A program made the translations under genes and the position numbers. 64,000 nt of DNA from Paenibacillus silagei (GTDB taxonomy: Bacteria > Bacillota > Bacilli > Paenibacillales > Paenibacillaceae): NCBI RefSeq assembly GCF_017874735.1, contig NZ_JAGGLV010000021.1, positions 62,001-126,000 of the forward strand, given 5' to 3'. Shown here one piece after another: positions 16,963 through 25,316 of this stretch. The first letter of the stretch is position 1. Each line of letters starts with the position of its first letter. Under the pieces are notes generated by a model, which was given only the letters and a program-made list of their open reading frames with translations, was not told where the DNA came from and searched no databases.

Positions 16963-17014
16963 TTGACGTATACAAAGAGTCGTGATATCTTAAGCAAGTA
17001 ACTTAATGTAAGTT
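16963..17014 (+). promoter_or_regulatory. Nitroreductase promoter and operator
   Basis: TTGACG (16963-16968), a 17-bp spacer and TATCTT (16986-16991) form a good sigma-A promoter. A perfect inverted repeat AACTTA-ATG-TAAGTT (17000-17014) lies at the start point, a classic repressor position and typical of MarR/DUF24 redox sensors that control nitroreductases. The regulator is inferred. Confidence 0.55.
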
Positions 17015-17079
17015 CATTAATTAATATCAGCAATTGATTATTACTAAGCAGCATACATATTAGATGGAGGTAATGACTT

Positions 17080-17697
17080 ATGAGTACTTTTTCCGAATTG
17101 GTGCAGTCCCGCAGATCGGCTAATAATTTCGTGGAAGGTGTTACCATTCCGCAGAGTGAGCTCGAAGAGATGTTCTCCCTGGCCCGCCTGGCTCCCTCGG
17201 CTTATAATCTTCAGCACACCCATTATAAGGTGATCAGCGATGACAACGTAAAGGAAGCCATCCGCAAGGACGCGTATGGTCAATACAAGATCCACACCGC
17301 ATCGGCTGTTATTGTGGTACTGGGTGACAAGAATGCCTATCTGCAGGCTCCTGAAATCTATAGCGGGCTTAAGCTTCTGGGAGCGATGAGCGAGGATGCA
17401 TACGAGCAAACCATTCAATCTATCAACGATGCTTATACCGGGAATGATGCGTTCCAGCGGGATGAAGCGATCCGCAATGCTTCTCTGTCAGCGATGCAGT
17501 TCATGCTGATTGCCAAGGATAAGGGCTGGGATACCTGCCCAATGATCGGCTTTGATCCGGAGGCTGTGAAGGCTACCCTCGGTCTCGGCGACCATATGGT
17601 TCCGGTGATGCTGATTACAATCGGCAAGGACAACCAGCATAAGATCAGACCGCGCGGCTACCGCAAGCCGGTTAATGAGTTTGTTGAATTCATCTAA
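17080..17697 (+). CDS. Nitroreductase-family flavoprotein
   Basis: This 205-residue FMN-dependent NAD(P)H oxidoreductase resembles B. subtilis YodC/YdfN. FMN contacts are suggested by the N-terminal SRRSANNF and by PSAYNLQHTHY (about 37-47); the C-terminal RPRGYRKPVNEFV is also typical. It reduces quinones or nitro compounds in two-electron steps, a detoxifying role that fits the catE gene in this window. GGAGG lies 9 bases before the ATG. It is monocistronic, with its own promoter and terminator. Confidence 0.88.
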   Translation: MSTFSELVQSRRSANNFVEGVTIPQSELEEMFSLARLAPSAYNLQHTHYKVISDDNVKEAIRKDAYGQYKIHTASAVIVVLGDKNAYLQAPEIYSGLKLLGAMSEDAYEQTIQSINDAYTGNDAFQRDEAIRNASLSAMQFMLIAKDKGWDTCPMIGFDPEAVKATLGLGDHMVPVMLITIGKDNQHKIRPRGYRKPVNEFVEFI

Positions 17698-17737
17698 TAA
17701 AAAGGGTCTTCCGGCTACTATGCCGAAAGACCCTTGT
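17697..17737. terminator. Bidirectional terminator after nitroreductase
   Basis: The stem AAGGGTCTT-CCGGC / GCCG-AAAGACCCTT with a short loop is flanked by AAAAA on the left and CTTGTCTAT on the right. It serves the nitroreductase and the convergent minus-strand gene. Confidence 0.8.
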
Positions 17738-17769
17738 CTATATCATCCTGCCGTATTCTCAATCCATGC

Positions 17770-18441
17770 TCACCGCGCATACTGCAAAATCGCCACAGCC
17801 GCACGCTCCTGCCGCTCTACATCCGTGCTGTTCAAGGCTGCCTTCAGGACAGCCAGCGCCTGCGCTACTGTAGCTTCATCCACTTGAACCGGACAGGCAC
17901 CGGCGGCATTCCCGCCATCCCCTGCCTGATTCCCCAGCCACAGATCGATTCGGGCTGCGGGCAGCACTCCTGAATAGGCAGTTATTCTGCTGTCAGAGGC
18001 AAGCAGCCCTGTTACAGCCGGATTAACCGCAGCGAGTGGCAGACTCTTCAGCCAGGTGACACCGCGCCGGTGGGCTGTACGATCCTCTGCGCCGCTGTGC
18101 CGGGTATCATAGAAGTAATCGCCAAGGTCCCCGAGATACACCCATTCTTCATCGGCGATCAGCACATAATCCCCATCCTGCATCGCATTAATGAAGGTAT
18201 CCAGAGTATGGGTTGCACCCTCCAGCTCCTGCCCGTGATAGCCGGCGGCAGCCAGCTTGCTGATGATCTCTTCTCTGCTATGCTTCTCCAGATCTCCCGT
18301 ACCGGAATAGCCTGCACATATATAATTATCCTCCAAAAAGGACTTCAGCAGCCCGCTGCCGAGTTCCTCAAGCTTCATTGCATACAAGCCCATTTCCGTA
18401 TCCTCTCCCTCCAGGCAAAGCTGCCGGAGTCTACGCAGCAT
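17770..18441 (-). CDS. EVE/PUA-like domain protein of unknown function
   Basis: This is 223 residues from the ATG at 18441 (AAGG 9 bases upstream); the open frame reaches further but without SD. The N-terminal 120 residues show a pattern seen at the start of some Mrr-type or modification-sensing proteins: YICAGYSGTGDLEKH, then a helix, then MQDGDYVLIADEEWVYLGD and GDYFY, then HRRGVTWL. Such beta-barrel domains often bind nucleic acid or modified bases. The C-terminal half is helical and not recognised; no nuclease motif is visible. Standalone gene; function unknown. Confidence 0.55.
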   Translation of the reverse strand: MLRRLRQLCLEGEDTEMGLYAMKLEELGSGLLKSFLEDNYICAGYSGTGDLEKHSREEIISKLAAAGYHGQELEGATHTLDTFINAMQDGDYVLIADEEWVYLGDLGDYFYDTRHSGAEDRTAHRRGVTWLKSLPLAAVNPAVTGLLASDSRITAYSGVLPAARIDLWLGNQAGDGGNAAGACPVQVDEATVAQALAVLKAALNSTDVERQERAAVAILQYAR

Positions 18442-18573
18442 TGAAACCATCCTTTTCATTATACAGCAAAGGCAGCGGGATTTGAATTCGGCAGATTCTA
18501 AGGAAAACGCAGAATAATAGCGCTTACAATACCTTTTTCCAAACTGGGAGTGCAAATTTAAAAATTTCGGCTT

Positions 18574-18981
18574 TTTACTATTCCCCGCACGGACGGTATA
18601 ATTCAGGTATCAGCTCAAGGAAACAGACACTGCAGGAAGAACGTAAGCCAGGACAGAATCTCCGGCAGCTAATCTTAAGCAGCGCTCCTCCTTGTGACTG
18701 AGACTATATCTTTGATCCTGACATTCCCGCCTGAAGTGAGTCCCTGCACGAAACGGTATGAGCTTCTTAAAGCTCACAGGCTTCACAATCCATCCTATCG
18801 TGGTTAGCGGATCAGTTTTGAGCAGTTTGAATGTGCAGGATAGGCAAATATACTGCCACCTCGGACCATTTCTACCCGGCTGAGTACAAAGGATAGGATA
18901 AGGAGTCTGAGACTAACATGGGTATAGTGGTAACAATATAAACCTCTATTGTTGATGTACTGATCAACGATAGAGGTTTAT
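18574..18981 (+). ncRNA. Candidate structured RNA in a 570-bp gene-free gap
   Basis: No credible ORF is present between 18442 and 19013. A TATAAT box (18597-18602) with a weak -35 (TTTACT, 18574-18579) faces right. Several local stems follow, such as TGAGCTT-CTTA-AAGCTCA and CCTATC pairing with GATAGG. The stretch ends in a long hairpin with 10-bp outer arms (TAAACCTCTA/TAGAGGTTTA, 18939-18980), which may also terminate the sigma operon on the other strand. It does not match my memory of 6S, tmRNA, RNase P or known riboswitches. The strand is uncertain. Confidence 0.3.
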
Positions 18982-19013
18982 ATGTGTCTGCACGGTCTTT
19001 CCGCCGCTCTAGG

Positions 19014-19994
19014 TTAACGCAGGCCTTCCGCCACTTTTAGCAGCATCTCTCTGGTGACTTCAGGCGATCCGGTCCCTACCTCATGCATTATATTTCTCTC
19101 CTCGTTCTCCCGAACCTCAATCCAGCGGATGTACGCATAATAGCCGTTGCTGTTATTCTCATAGGCTTGGCGGTTTTCAACATACAAGGCTTCCTGAGAT
19201 TTTACCTTCAGATGCTTAACCTTTGTATCCGCCCAAACATCAGATGTAAGCTGTGCCCACGGAGTAAGCGGGGAATAAGTAACGGAGATGTAATCATTTT
19301 CTCCCTTAGGACCTTGGTACACCAGCTCAGGACTGACCGTCCCGGCCTGTTGGTTGGGCACATTGAAGCTCTTGATCCAGGCGTAATGCTCACCGGGCTT
19401 CAGCCGCTTGGTAAGGACATTGGTGTATTTTTTAACCCAGGAGCTATCTGTAATGCCCACTGTACTGTCGGATCTTCCTTCGGCAAAATGGTATTCTTCC
19501 GGCATTCTGCCCGGCACGGCCAGCTTACCTGTGACAGGCTCTGTAGCCTTCTTCCAGCTTTCGATATCTGTGAATATCTGCGGACGGTTGATCATACGGA
19601 GCTCCTTCATCCCGTTTGATCTAGCAATTAACAGCATAGCCGATTCATTATCAGCAAGCTGAGACTGAATCTCTGTAATCACCCGCCGGGTCTGGTTGGC
19701 AAAAGCTGTTGACTCATTAGCGCCCTCATGAATATCTACTTCCAAACTGGTTGCACCATAGGTAACCTGCCATAGCCGCTCCGCACCATAGACCACGCCT
19801 CCGAAGAGCATCAGTCCGCAGAGTACCAGGGCGATCCTCGCTGTCCCGCGCGCGCGCACGGGCCTATTTCCTCTCTGCTGCGGCTGCTGGAATTGCTCAA
19901 AGCTCGCTGCTAACCGCTGCTCCAGCGACTCCGGCATCGTTGTATGTTGTTTATACCTGTTGAACTCCTGCTTCAGTTGATTTCCGACAGACAT
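19014..19994 (-). CDS. Anti-sigma factor, DUF4179-type membrane protein
   Basis: This 326-residue protein has a cytoplasmic N-terminal region (about 1-50) that should bind the sigma factor, one membrane helix at about 53-72 (ARIALVLCGLMLFGGVVYGA) and an extracellular sensor domain of 250 residues. The ATG at 19994 is used because GGGGGA lies about 7 bases upstream; an ATG two codons earlier is too close. Its start overlaps the sigma gene end by 22 bases, which couples their translation. It would hold the sigma factor inactive until an envelope signal arrives. The signal is unknown. Confidence 0.75.
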   Translation of the reverse strand: MSVGNQLKQEFNRYKQHTTMPESLEQRLAASFEQFQQPQQRGNRPVRARGTARIALVLCGLMLFGGVVYGAERLWQVTYGATSLEVDIHEGANESTAFANQTRRVITEIQSQLADNESAMLLIARSNGMKELRMINRPQIFTDIESWKKATEPVTGKLAVPGRMPEEYHFAEGRSDSTVGITDSSWVKKYTNVLTKRLKPGEHYAWIKSFNVPNQQAGTVSPELVYQGPKGENDYISVTYSPLTPWAQLTSDVWADTKVKHLKVKSQEALYVENRQAYENNSNGYYAYIRWIEVRENEERNIMHEVGTGSPEVTREMLLKVAEGLR

Positions 19995-20566
19995 GTCCAT
20001 TCCCCCTTCATCTCATCGTCCGCTGTAAATACCGCATTCTGTCGCAGCTTGCGCAGCGCCTTATGGTGCCTGGATTTGGCGGTTCCCAGCGGGATGCCCA
20101 GGGCCGCAGCAATCTCGTCATAGCTGCACTCTCCGTAGTAACGCAGGACAATTACGCTGCGGAGCTTAGGCGGCAGTCCGCTGACCAGCTGCATCAGCTC
20201 TCCCTGCTGTTCCTGGACCAGAAGCTGCGTGTCCGCCCCCGGATACAGACTCTCAGATGCATGCTCCCGGGTGCGGTTCATGAGCCGCAGCCTGCGCCAG
20301 CTTCTGCGGTTCCAGTTGCTGCATTGCCTGACGATCATACCGTTCAGCCAGGCTCCGAAAGGCCGTTTGCCATCGTACTGCTGCAGGCAGCGGAATAGCT
20401 CGATGTAGATTTCATTGACTACATCAGCCACATCAGCCTGCCGGTTCACCAGCAGGCTGACGGTTCCGTACACCTGCTGCCTAATGGTGTTATGTAGTAA
20501 GGTGAAGGCTTCTTTATCTCCTTGTTCCAGCCTTTGCAGACATTCCCGAAGCTCTTCTTCTGTCAT
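19973..20566 (-). CDS. ECF-type RNA polymerase sigma factor
   Basis: This is a 197-residue group-4 sigma factor. Region 2 is seen at about 45-85 (ADVADVVNEIYIELFRCLQQ), and region 4 at about 128-172 with LPPKLRSVIVLRYYGECSYD and the HTH GIPLGTAKSRHHKALRKL. It directs polymerase to a small stress regulon and is controlled by the overlapping anti-sigma gene downstream. Upstream DNA (about 20620) contains GGAACC, a typical ECF -35 core, so it probably autoregulates, although a clear -10 is not seen. The regulon cannot be told from this window. Confidence 0.85.
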   Translation of the reverse strand: MTEEELRECLQRLEQGDKEAFTLLHNTIRQQVYGTVSLLVNRQADVADVVNEIYIELFRCLQQYDGKRPFGAWLNGMIVRQCSNWNRRSWRRLRLMNRTREHASESLYPGADTQLLVQEQQGELMQLVSGLPPKLRSVIVLRYYGECSYDEIAAALGIPLGTAKSRHHKALRKLRQNAVFTADDEMKGEWTCLSEIN

Positions 20567-20659
20567 CTTCCTCTCCCCTCTCTATCTTGCTTACACTCTA
20601 TATTGGTCCGCTGGCGGTGGAAGGTTCCCTTGATATGCAATTTATTACATCCTGACATA

Positions 20660-20706
20660 TCAAAAACCGGCTGCCCATGAATTTCATCATGTGCAACCGG
20701 TTCTTT
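20660..20706 (-). terminator. Terminator of the xyloglucanase gene
   Basis: On the minus strand the stem AACCGGTTGC/GCAGCCGGTT plus an inner CATGATGAAATTCATG hairpin is followed by TTTTTG. It lies between the stop codon at 20744 and the sigma promoter. Confidence 0.8.
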
Positions 20707-20743
20707 TGCTGCCGCCGGAACCTCCCTGGCTATGCGTTACAGA

Positions 20744-23700
20744 TTACAAGGGCTCATTCCCCCATACCAGACTGCCGGAGATATAGGCAGGAAGCTTGGC
20801 CCAATCCGCAGGAGCTGTGCCTGTAGAATTAAAGGAATAGTCATCGGACTGGTTATAATTGGTCCAGTCTGCCTTGGAGGCCCGCATCTGAATATCTATG
20901 CTGGCTCCCGGAGCAAGCGAGCCTGCTGCTGCTGTGAAGCCCAGCTCCAGGTAATGATCCGCGCCGCTCAAGGCTGCCGGAAGCTTCACGAACGTCCCAG
21001 TCACATTGGCGCTCCCTACCTGCGACCAGTCACAGAAGAAATTCTGGGCCTGCTCGCCATCACTGGTGTAATAATATCTGAGCTTCACATCGGAGAGGGA
21101 TACCGCAGCCGTGCCGGTATTCACCAGCTTGATCCGCGGGCTGAGGGCATTGACAGCATTAGCCGTGCTGCTATTGAACATCTGGACCTTCAGACCGCCA
21201 TCCACTGGTGCTGTCGTATCGGCTATTGTAACCGCCAGCGTCTTCGCGGCTCCGGCACTGAACTGGAAGCTCAGCGTTGTTGTCCCCAACGGCTGTGCCG
21301 CCAGATAAGCTTTGTGGATCGTCACAGCCGATCCGCTCACCGTATAATCCGTTCCGGCGGTTAACGCCGCCGAACCATTTTTAATGGAGGCTAAGGTGTT
21401 GCCGTTCAAGGTCATCGCTACTTCGATGTCATTCTGATTCGCTGTCTTCTTATCGAAGCTGGCCGTGACCGGTGTGATGGTTGAATCATTAGCCGTTGTT
21501 GTCGTATCCGCTACCGTAACCGTTAAGGTCTTCGCAGCTCCGGCACTGAAATGGAAGCTTAGCGTGGTTGTTCCCACAGCCTGTGCCGCCAGATAAGACT
21601 TATGGATCGTCACTGTGGAACCGCTCACCGTATAATCCGTTCCAGCGGATAATGCAGAAGCACCATTGGTAATGGAATCCAGGGTATTCCCGTTCAAGGT
21701 CATCGTCACTTCGATGTCGTTCTGATTCGCTGTCTTCTTATCGAAGCTGGCCGTGACCGGCGTGATGACGGAGCCTGCTGCCGGAGGGTTCACCGGATCA
21801 GCATATAAGGTCCCGCGGCCATTGGTCCCGAGATAGACGCGGCCATAGACGCGGGGATCTCCTGTAATCGCCATATTAATTCGGGCATACTGGTGGGCGT
21901 CATCGTTAATCCGCACCCAGCTGGCTCCGGCGTCATCCGAGCGGAACACTCCTCTTACTCCGTCAATCTGGGCAACAGTATATAGGGCCATATAATTCTC
22001 ACCCGGCGCGGCCTTTCCGAACCCGATCAGGTCCGCTTCTTCCACATTGCTCAGCTTGGTGAAGCTTGCCCCGGAGTTCGTAGAATGCCATATGCCATAC
22101 TTATCCTGCGGATGTCCTCCGGCAAACCAGATATCGCCTTCCACGCCCGGCATGGCCTTCAGGCTCACTTGCGCCTGGCTCGGCTGCAGGCCGTTCACGT
22201 TATTGGCTGGCAAGCCGGTCGCAGCCGTAGCTGTGAAGGTAGCTCCGCTATCTGTACTGACATAGAGCTTGCCCTCATAGAAGCCATAGAATTTATTCGG
22301 ATTCACCCGGTCGGATGCTATCTTCGCTCCGGCAGGAATTCCGCTGCTCGCCGTCCAGGAGTTACCCCCTGACTTGGAGTAAAAGACCCCGATATCCGAG
22401 GTGCTCCACAGAAGCGCATTCCCACTGGCAGATACAGCTACCTGACCCTGCCCTACCGTGGTACTGCCTCCTTTGGAGGGTTCTGCATTCGGCATGTACC
22501 AGTTATTGCCATTGTCATTCGAGATCCCAATCGACTTACCGTTCGGATATTTCTCTTTGTCCACACCGCCGACACGGACAACATAGGCCGGGTCCAGCTC
22601 CGCATAATCGATACTGTTCGTGCTGGCCCAGGAAGGGCTGGTCTGGAACTTGACTGGTGCCGCTGTTAGATCCTCATACCGGAAGCCGGATACATCGCCA
22701 AGCGCGGTAATCAGGTGGGCACCCGCTGGCGGGCTGATCAGCCCAAGCACTGCGGTCTCTTCTACCCCTTTGGCCATCACGGATATCTTAACCTTGCCGC
22801 CGGTGTCCCAGGCTCCGAGGTTATTCGTACCATAGATCGTAGCACCCGTGCCGTACATCATCCGGTCCGAGTTGAACGGATCAATCTCCAGGTCCCCCAT
22901 CATCCAGCCCATCTTCGGTGCAGGATCAAGCGAGCTCGAAGTCAGCCCAAGATTAAGCCACGGCGCCGCCGTGATATCCATCTCGAACTTGTAGTTGCGC
23001 TCCGGATAGAAGCCCCAATCCCAGATCCGGCTCCAAGTCTCCCCGCCGTCCTTACTGCGGAAGATCACCTCGTCCGGCCACCAGGCATTGAGGCTGGCAA
23101 CCATAAGCGTACCCGGATGCTGGGCATCCAGCGCAAGCCCCCCGAAGCCGTAGAAGTTGTCCGCCCCTGTTGTTGGACTGATGTTTTTCCAAACGCCGCT
23201 GGTTGTGTTATACTTCCAGACCTCGCCTTTGCGTCCGTCATACGGCCCGACCCCGTCACTATAGGTAAGGTACAGATCGCCGGTTGCCGACAGTTCCCCA
23301 TGATGCGGAAGCAGGCCTACCGGCTGTCCCGGCAGCGCTGACCAGGTTGCACCTCCATCCGTACTGCGGAACACACTCTTCGCGGTATCCGCGACACCGA
23401 CATAGATGGTCTGGGTAGCTTGTCCTGCAGAGCCCGTGCTTTTATCAAAAGTAATCCAGGACAAGCCCACGATATCACTCTGATACTCATTCCCCGGATT
23501 CTGGACGTACGTCCCTACGTTCGTAAAAGAGGTGACCTTGGACCAGGTTACCCCGGAATCCACGCTCTTCCACAGGCCGTTCCCGCTCCGCGCCCCGAAG
23601 AACAGGATACTGTTCTTATTCGGGTCAATGACCAGCCGTTCCCCGGCTGAACGTCCAGGCATATTGCCTCCAACCTTGAACGGAAGCGGCGAAGATTGCC

Positions 23701-24121
23701 AGGTATCCCCACGGTCGCTGGAACGCATAATTTGACCATTGCCATCCCAGGAATTCGTGTACGTCCCGGTTGCCATATACACCTTGTCCGGATCAACCGG
23801 ATCGGTAGCCAGCGCATCGACACCATTCTTGTTCCAATCCGCCCACCCAACGCTGTCCGTCAGCGGAATCCAGCTCCCGTCCGCCTCGTTCCAGCGGTAA
23901 GCCCCGCCAATATCCGTCCGTGCATAGATCAGATTCGGTTCCGTCTGGTTGAAAATAATCCCCGGCACAAAACCGCCTCCCGCACCGGTAACCACACTGT
24001 TCCAGCTGTAGTCTTCACTGGCTGCGGCATGGGTTACAGCGGGAGCAACGTTAAACAAAGAGCCTGACATCGCTGCCAGCAGGACGAGTATTCCTAGTCT
24101 TCGGATACGTTTTCGACTCAT
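20744..24121 (-). CDS. Secreted GH74 xyloglucanase with two X2 modules and CBM3
   Basis: This 1125-residue exoenzyme cleaves the beta-1,4-glucan backbone of xyloglucan. A signal peptide (about 1-33, ending THAAA) is followed by the GH74 double seven-bladed propeller (about 36-770) with VDALATDPVDPDKVYMATG and GWMMGDLEIDPFNSDRM near the two catalytic Asp sites. Then come two X2 (Ig-like) modules from about 785 and 881, each starting ITPVTASFDKKTANQND and nearly identical, and a family 3 cellulose-binding module (about 975-1125). The ATG at 24121 follows GGAGG. A cre-like site over the start point implies carbon catabolite repression. Confidence 0.93.
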   Translation of the reverse strand: MSRKRIRRLGILVLLAAMSGSLFNVAPAVTHAAASEDYSWNSVVTGAGGGFVPGIIFNQTEPNLIYARTDIGGAYRWNEADGSWIPLTDSVGWADWNKNGVDALATDPVDPDKVYMATGTYTNSWDGNGQIMRSSDRGDTWQSSPLPFKVGGNMPGRSAGERLVIDPNKNSILFFGARSGNGLWKSVDSGVTWSKVTSFTNVGTYVQNPGNEYQSDIVGLSWITFDKSTGSAGQATQTIYVGVADTAKSVFRSTDGGATWSALPGQPVGLLPHHGELSATGDLYLTYSDGVGPYDGRKGEVWKYNTTSGVWKNISPTTGADNFYGFGGLALDAQHPGTLMVASLNAWWPDEVIFRSKDGGETWSRIWDWGFYPERNYKFEMDITAAPWLNLGLTSSSLDPAPKMGWMMGDLEIDPFNSDRMMYGTGATIYGTNNLGAWDTGGKVKISVMAKGVEETAVLGLISPPAGAHLITALGDVSGFRYEDLTAAPVKFQTSPSWASTNSIDYAELDPAYVVRVGGVDKEKYPNGKSIGISNDNGNNWYMPNAEPSKGGSTTVGQGQVAVSASGNALLWSTSDIGVFYSKSGGNSWTASSGIPAGAKIASDRVNPNKFYGFYEGKLYVSTDSGATFTATAATGLPANNVNGLQPSQAQVSLKAMPGVEGDIWFAGGHPQDKYGIWHSTNSGASFTKLSNVEEADLIGFGKAAPGENYMALYTVAQIDGVRGVFRSDDAGASWVRINDDAHQYARINMAITGDPRVYGRVYLGTNGRGTLYADPVNPPAAGSVITPVTASFDKKTANQNDIEVTMTLNGNTLDSITNGASALSAGTDYTVSGSTVTIHKSYLAAQAVGTTTLSFHFSAGAAKTLTVTVADTTTTANDSTITPVTASFDKKTANQNDIEVAMTLNGNTLASIKNGSAALTAGTDYTVSGSAVTIHKAYLAAQPLGTTTLSFQFSAGAAKTLAVTIADTTAPVDGGLKVQMFNSSTANAVNALSPRIKLVNTGTAAVSLSDVKLRYYYTSDGEQAQNFFCDWSQVGSANVTGTFVKLPAALSGADHYLELGFTAAAGSLAPGASIDIQMRASKADWTNYNQSDDYSFNSTGTAPADWAKLPAYISGSLVWGNEPL

Positions 24122-24145
24122 GATCCTAACCTCCCCAAACATACT

Positions 24146-24165
24146 TTGGTAACGCTTCCATTATA
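24146..24165 (-). promoter_or_regulatory. cre-like site and -10 box of the xyloglucanase gene
   Basis: TTGGTAACGCTTCCA (24146-24160) matches the CcpA cre pattern WTGNAANCGNWNNCW with one mismatch and abuts a minus-strand TATAAT (24160-24165). A protein bound here would block initiation or early elongation. A LacI-family operator is an alternative reading of the same palindrome. Confidence 0.5.
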
Positions 24166-24319
24166 GAGCAGGTTTCGCCCGTTCCGTGAGAGAAAATGGT
24201 TGATTATGCGGGAATTTTGTCAGCAATTAGCGCACCATTTTCACACTTGACGAAATTGGGGATTAGGGTAGTACGTAATGGACAAAATCATCATTACGGA
24301 TAACTAAAATTACCTTTGC

Positions 24320-24452
24320 GCGAGCACAACGTATACTGTTTTTCACATACATTCAGGCCGTATGCCTGCTTGCGAACACAATGTATACTGTTTTTCACAT
24401 ACATTCAGGCCGTATGCCTGCTTGCGAACACAATGTATACTGTTTTCCACAC
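24320..24452. repeat. 52-bp tandem repeat, 2.6 copies
   Basis: The segment with ACACAATGTATACTGTTTTT recurs at an exact 52-bp spacing (GTATACTG at 24331, 24383 and 24435). Each full unit contains CAGGC-CGTAT-GCCTG, a 5-bp hairpin. It has no spacer diversity and is not a CRISPR. It lies at the junction between GC-rich core DNA and the AT-rich toxin island. The rest of 24170-24320 holds only a CGTAATG/CATTACG inverted repeat near 24275. Confidence 0.75.
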
Positions 24453-24495
24453 ACATTTGTTCCAACACACCTTCTCCAAGGCAGCAGGAAACTAT

Positions 24496-24526
24496 AAAAA
24501 AACCTCGCGATCAGCAATCGCAAGGT
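24496..24526 (-). terminator. Terminator at the left end of cassette B
   Basis: On the minus strand ACCTTGCGAT, a short loop and ATCGCGAGGT form a 10-bp stem with one mismatch, followed by TTTTTTT, ten bases after the Im9-like gene. Confidence 0.85.
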
Positions 24527-24535
24527 AGTTCAGAG

Positions 24536-24763
24536 CTAGTTCTCTGTTGGCGGCGGCAGCACAATTGGCTGATAACCTAGCGCAGCATCAACAATCTCCT
24601 CCGGCGTCAGCTCCGGATCATGCCAGAAGATCAGATCACTCACACCGGGATGAGGCACATTGCTCGCTACGACCTCCAGCCACTCGTCCAGCTCCGCCTC
24701 TGTTCCTTCGGCGTTCACGATCTTGTTTACGAGTGTGATCAGTTGTTGTCGGGATAGGGACAT
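24536..24763 (-). CDS. Colicin/pyocin-type (Im9-like) immunity protein
   Basis: This 75-residue acidic protein has the layout of E-colicin DNase immunity proteins: a helical N-terminus (LVNKIVNAEGTEAELDEWLE), then NVPHPGVSDLIFWHDPELTP, which parallels the HPSGSDLIYYP helix III motif of Im9, and a last helix (EEIVDAALGY). Im9 proteins bind and block HNH-family nuclease domains. AGGAGG 6 to 7 bases before the ATG is strong. It ends a three-gene operon with 14-base gaps. No HNH toxin is encoded in the window, so it appears to be an orphan immunity gene, perhaps guarding against kin. Confidence 0.72.
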   Translation of the reverse strand: MSLSRQQLITLVNKIVNAEGTEAELDEWLEVVASNVPHPGVSDLIFWHDPELTPEEIVDAALGYQPIVLPPPTEN

Positions 24764-24777
24764 TTTGGGGCCTCCTT

Positions 24778-25302
24778 TTATGTGTTAAATATCCATTTCA
24801 CCACGTTGTGGCTGTGGAGGATCATCTTATTCCTATCGGCATCGTAGTCTACCACCACTTCGACGCCTAATGCAGCAATAAGGAAGTCATTCACCAGTTC
24901 GGAAGATAACAAAAGGTTTGATAGTGCATCATAGACTGGCTGGTTACGTTCGTTCAGCGTATCGTCTAAGTAATCTAAATATTGCGTATTGATTGCAATA
25001 CTTGTTAGATAGATACCTTTCGACTTGCTCAAAAACACCACAAATCTGTTCAGCTTGGCCTCTCCTTGTATCCAAATAATCCTTCCTTTCTCAAGAAGAG
25101 CAGCAAAAGGGGCTGCCAGCATTCCCTGAATCGTATGGGTGCTCGAATCTTCATATTCCCAGTTTTTTATTGATTCGATATGATTGATAACAGGTTCAAA
25201 ACCCTTGTCTCGCACAATTCTCAACAACCTGTCTGGGTCAATGATGTCCCGGGAATATAGAACTATATTGAAGTTAGCGGCTATGGAGATCACCTCGCTC
25301 AA
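24778..25302 (-). CDS. Hypothetical protein, possible immunity protein
   Basis: This is a mixed alpha/beta soluble protein of up to 174 residues with no family I recognise. It contains FNIVLYSRDIIDPDRLL and GRIIWIQGEAKLNRFVVFLS. The start is unclear: the TTG at 25302 has no SD before it, while GAGGTGAT lies inside the frame just ahead of an ATA codon at 25284. Its place in the immunity zone downstream of an RHS toxin gene, in a tight operon with an Im9-like gene, suggests immunity or a related accessory role, but nothing in the protein proves this. Confidence 0.5.
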   Translation of the reverse strand: MSEVISIAANFNIVLYSRDIIDPDRLLRIVRDKGFEPVINHIESIKNWEYEDSSTHTIQGMLAAPFAALLEKGRIIWIQGEAKLNRFVVFLSKSKGIYLTSIAINTQYLDYLDDTLNERNQPVYDALSNLLLSSELVNDFLIAALGVEVVVDYDADRNKMILHSHNVVKWIFNT

Positions 25303-25316
25303 TAGATCTGTATTAG

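Noticed and set aside
18574..18981. Known RNA classes (6S, tmRNA, RNase P, T-box, cobalamin riboswitch)
   Set aside because: The conserved core motifs of these classes as I remember them are not found, and no plus-strand gene follows that a riboswitch could control.
24320..24452. CRISPR array
   Set aside because: The repeats are directly adjacent 52-bp units without variable spacers, and no cas gene is present.
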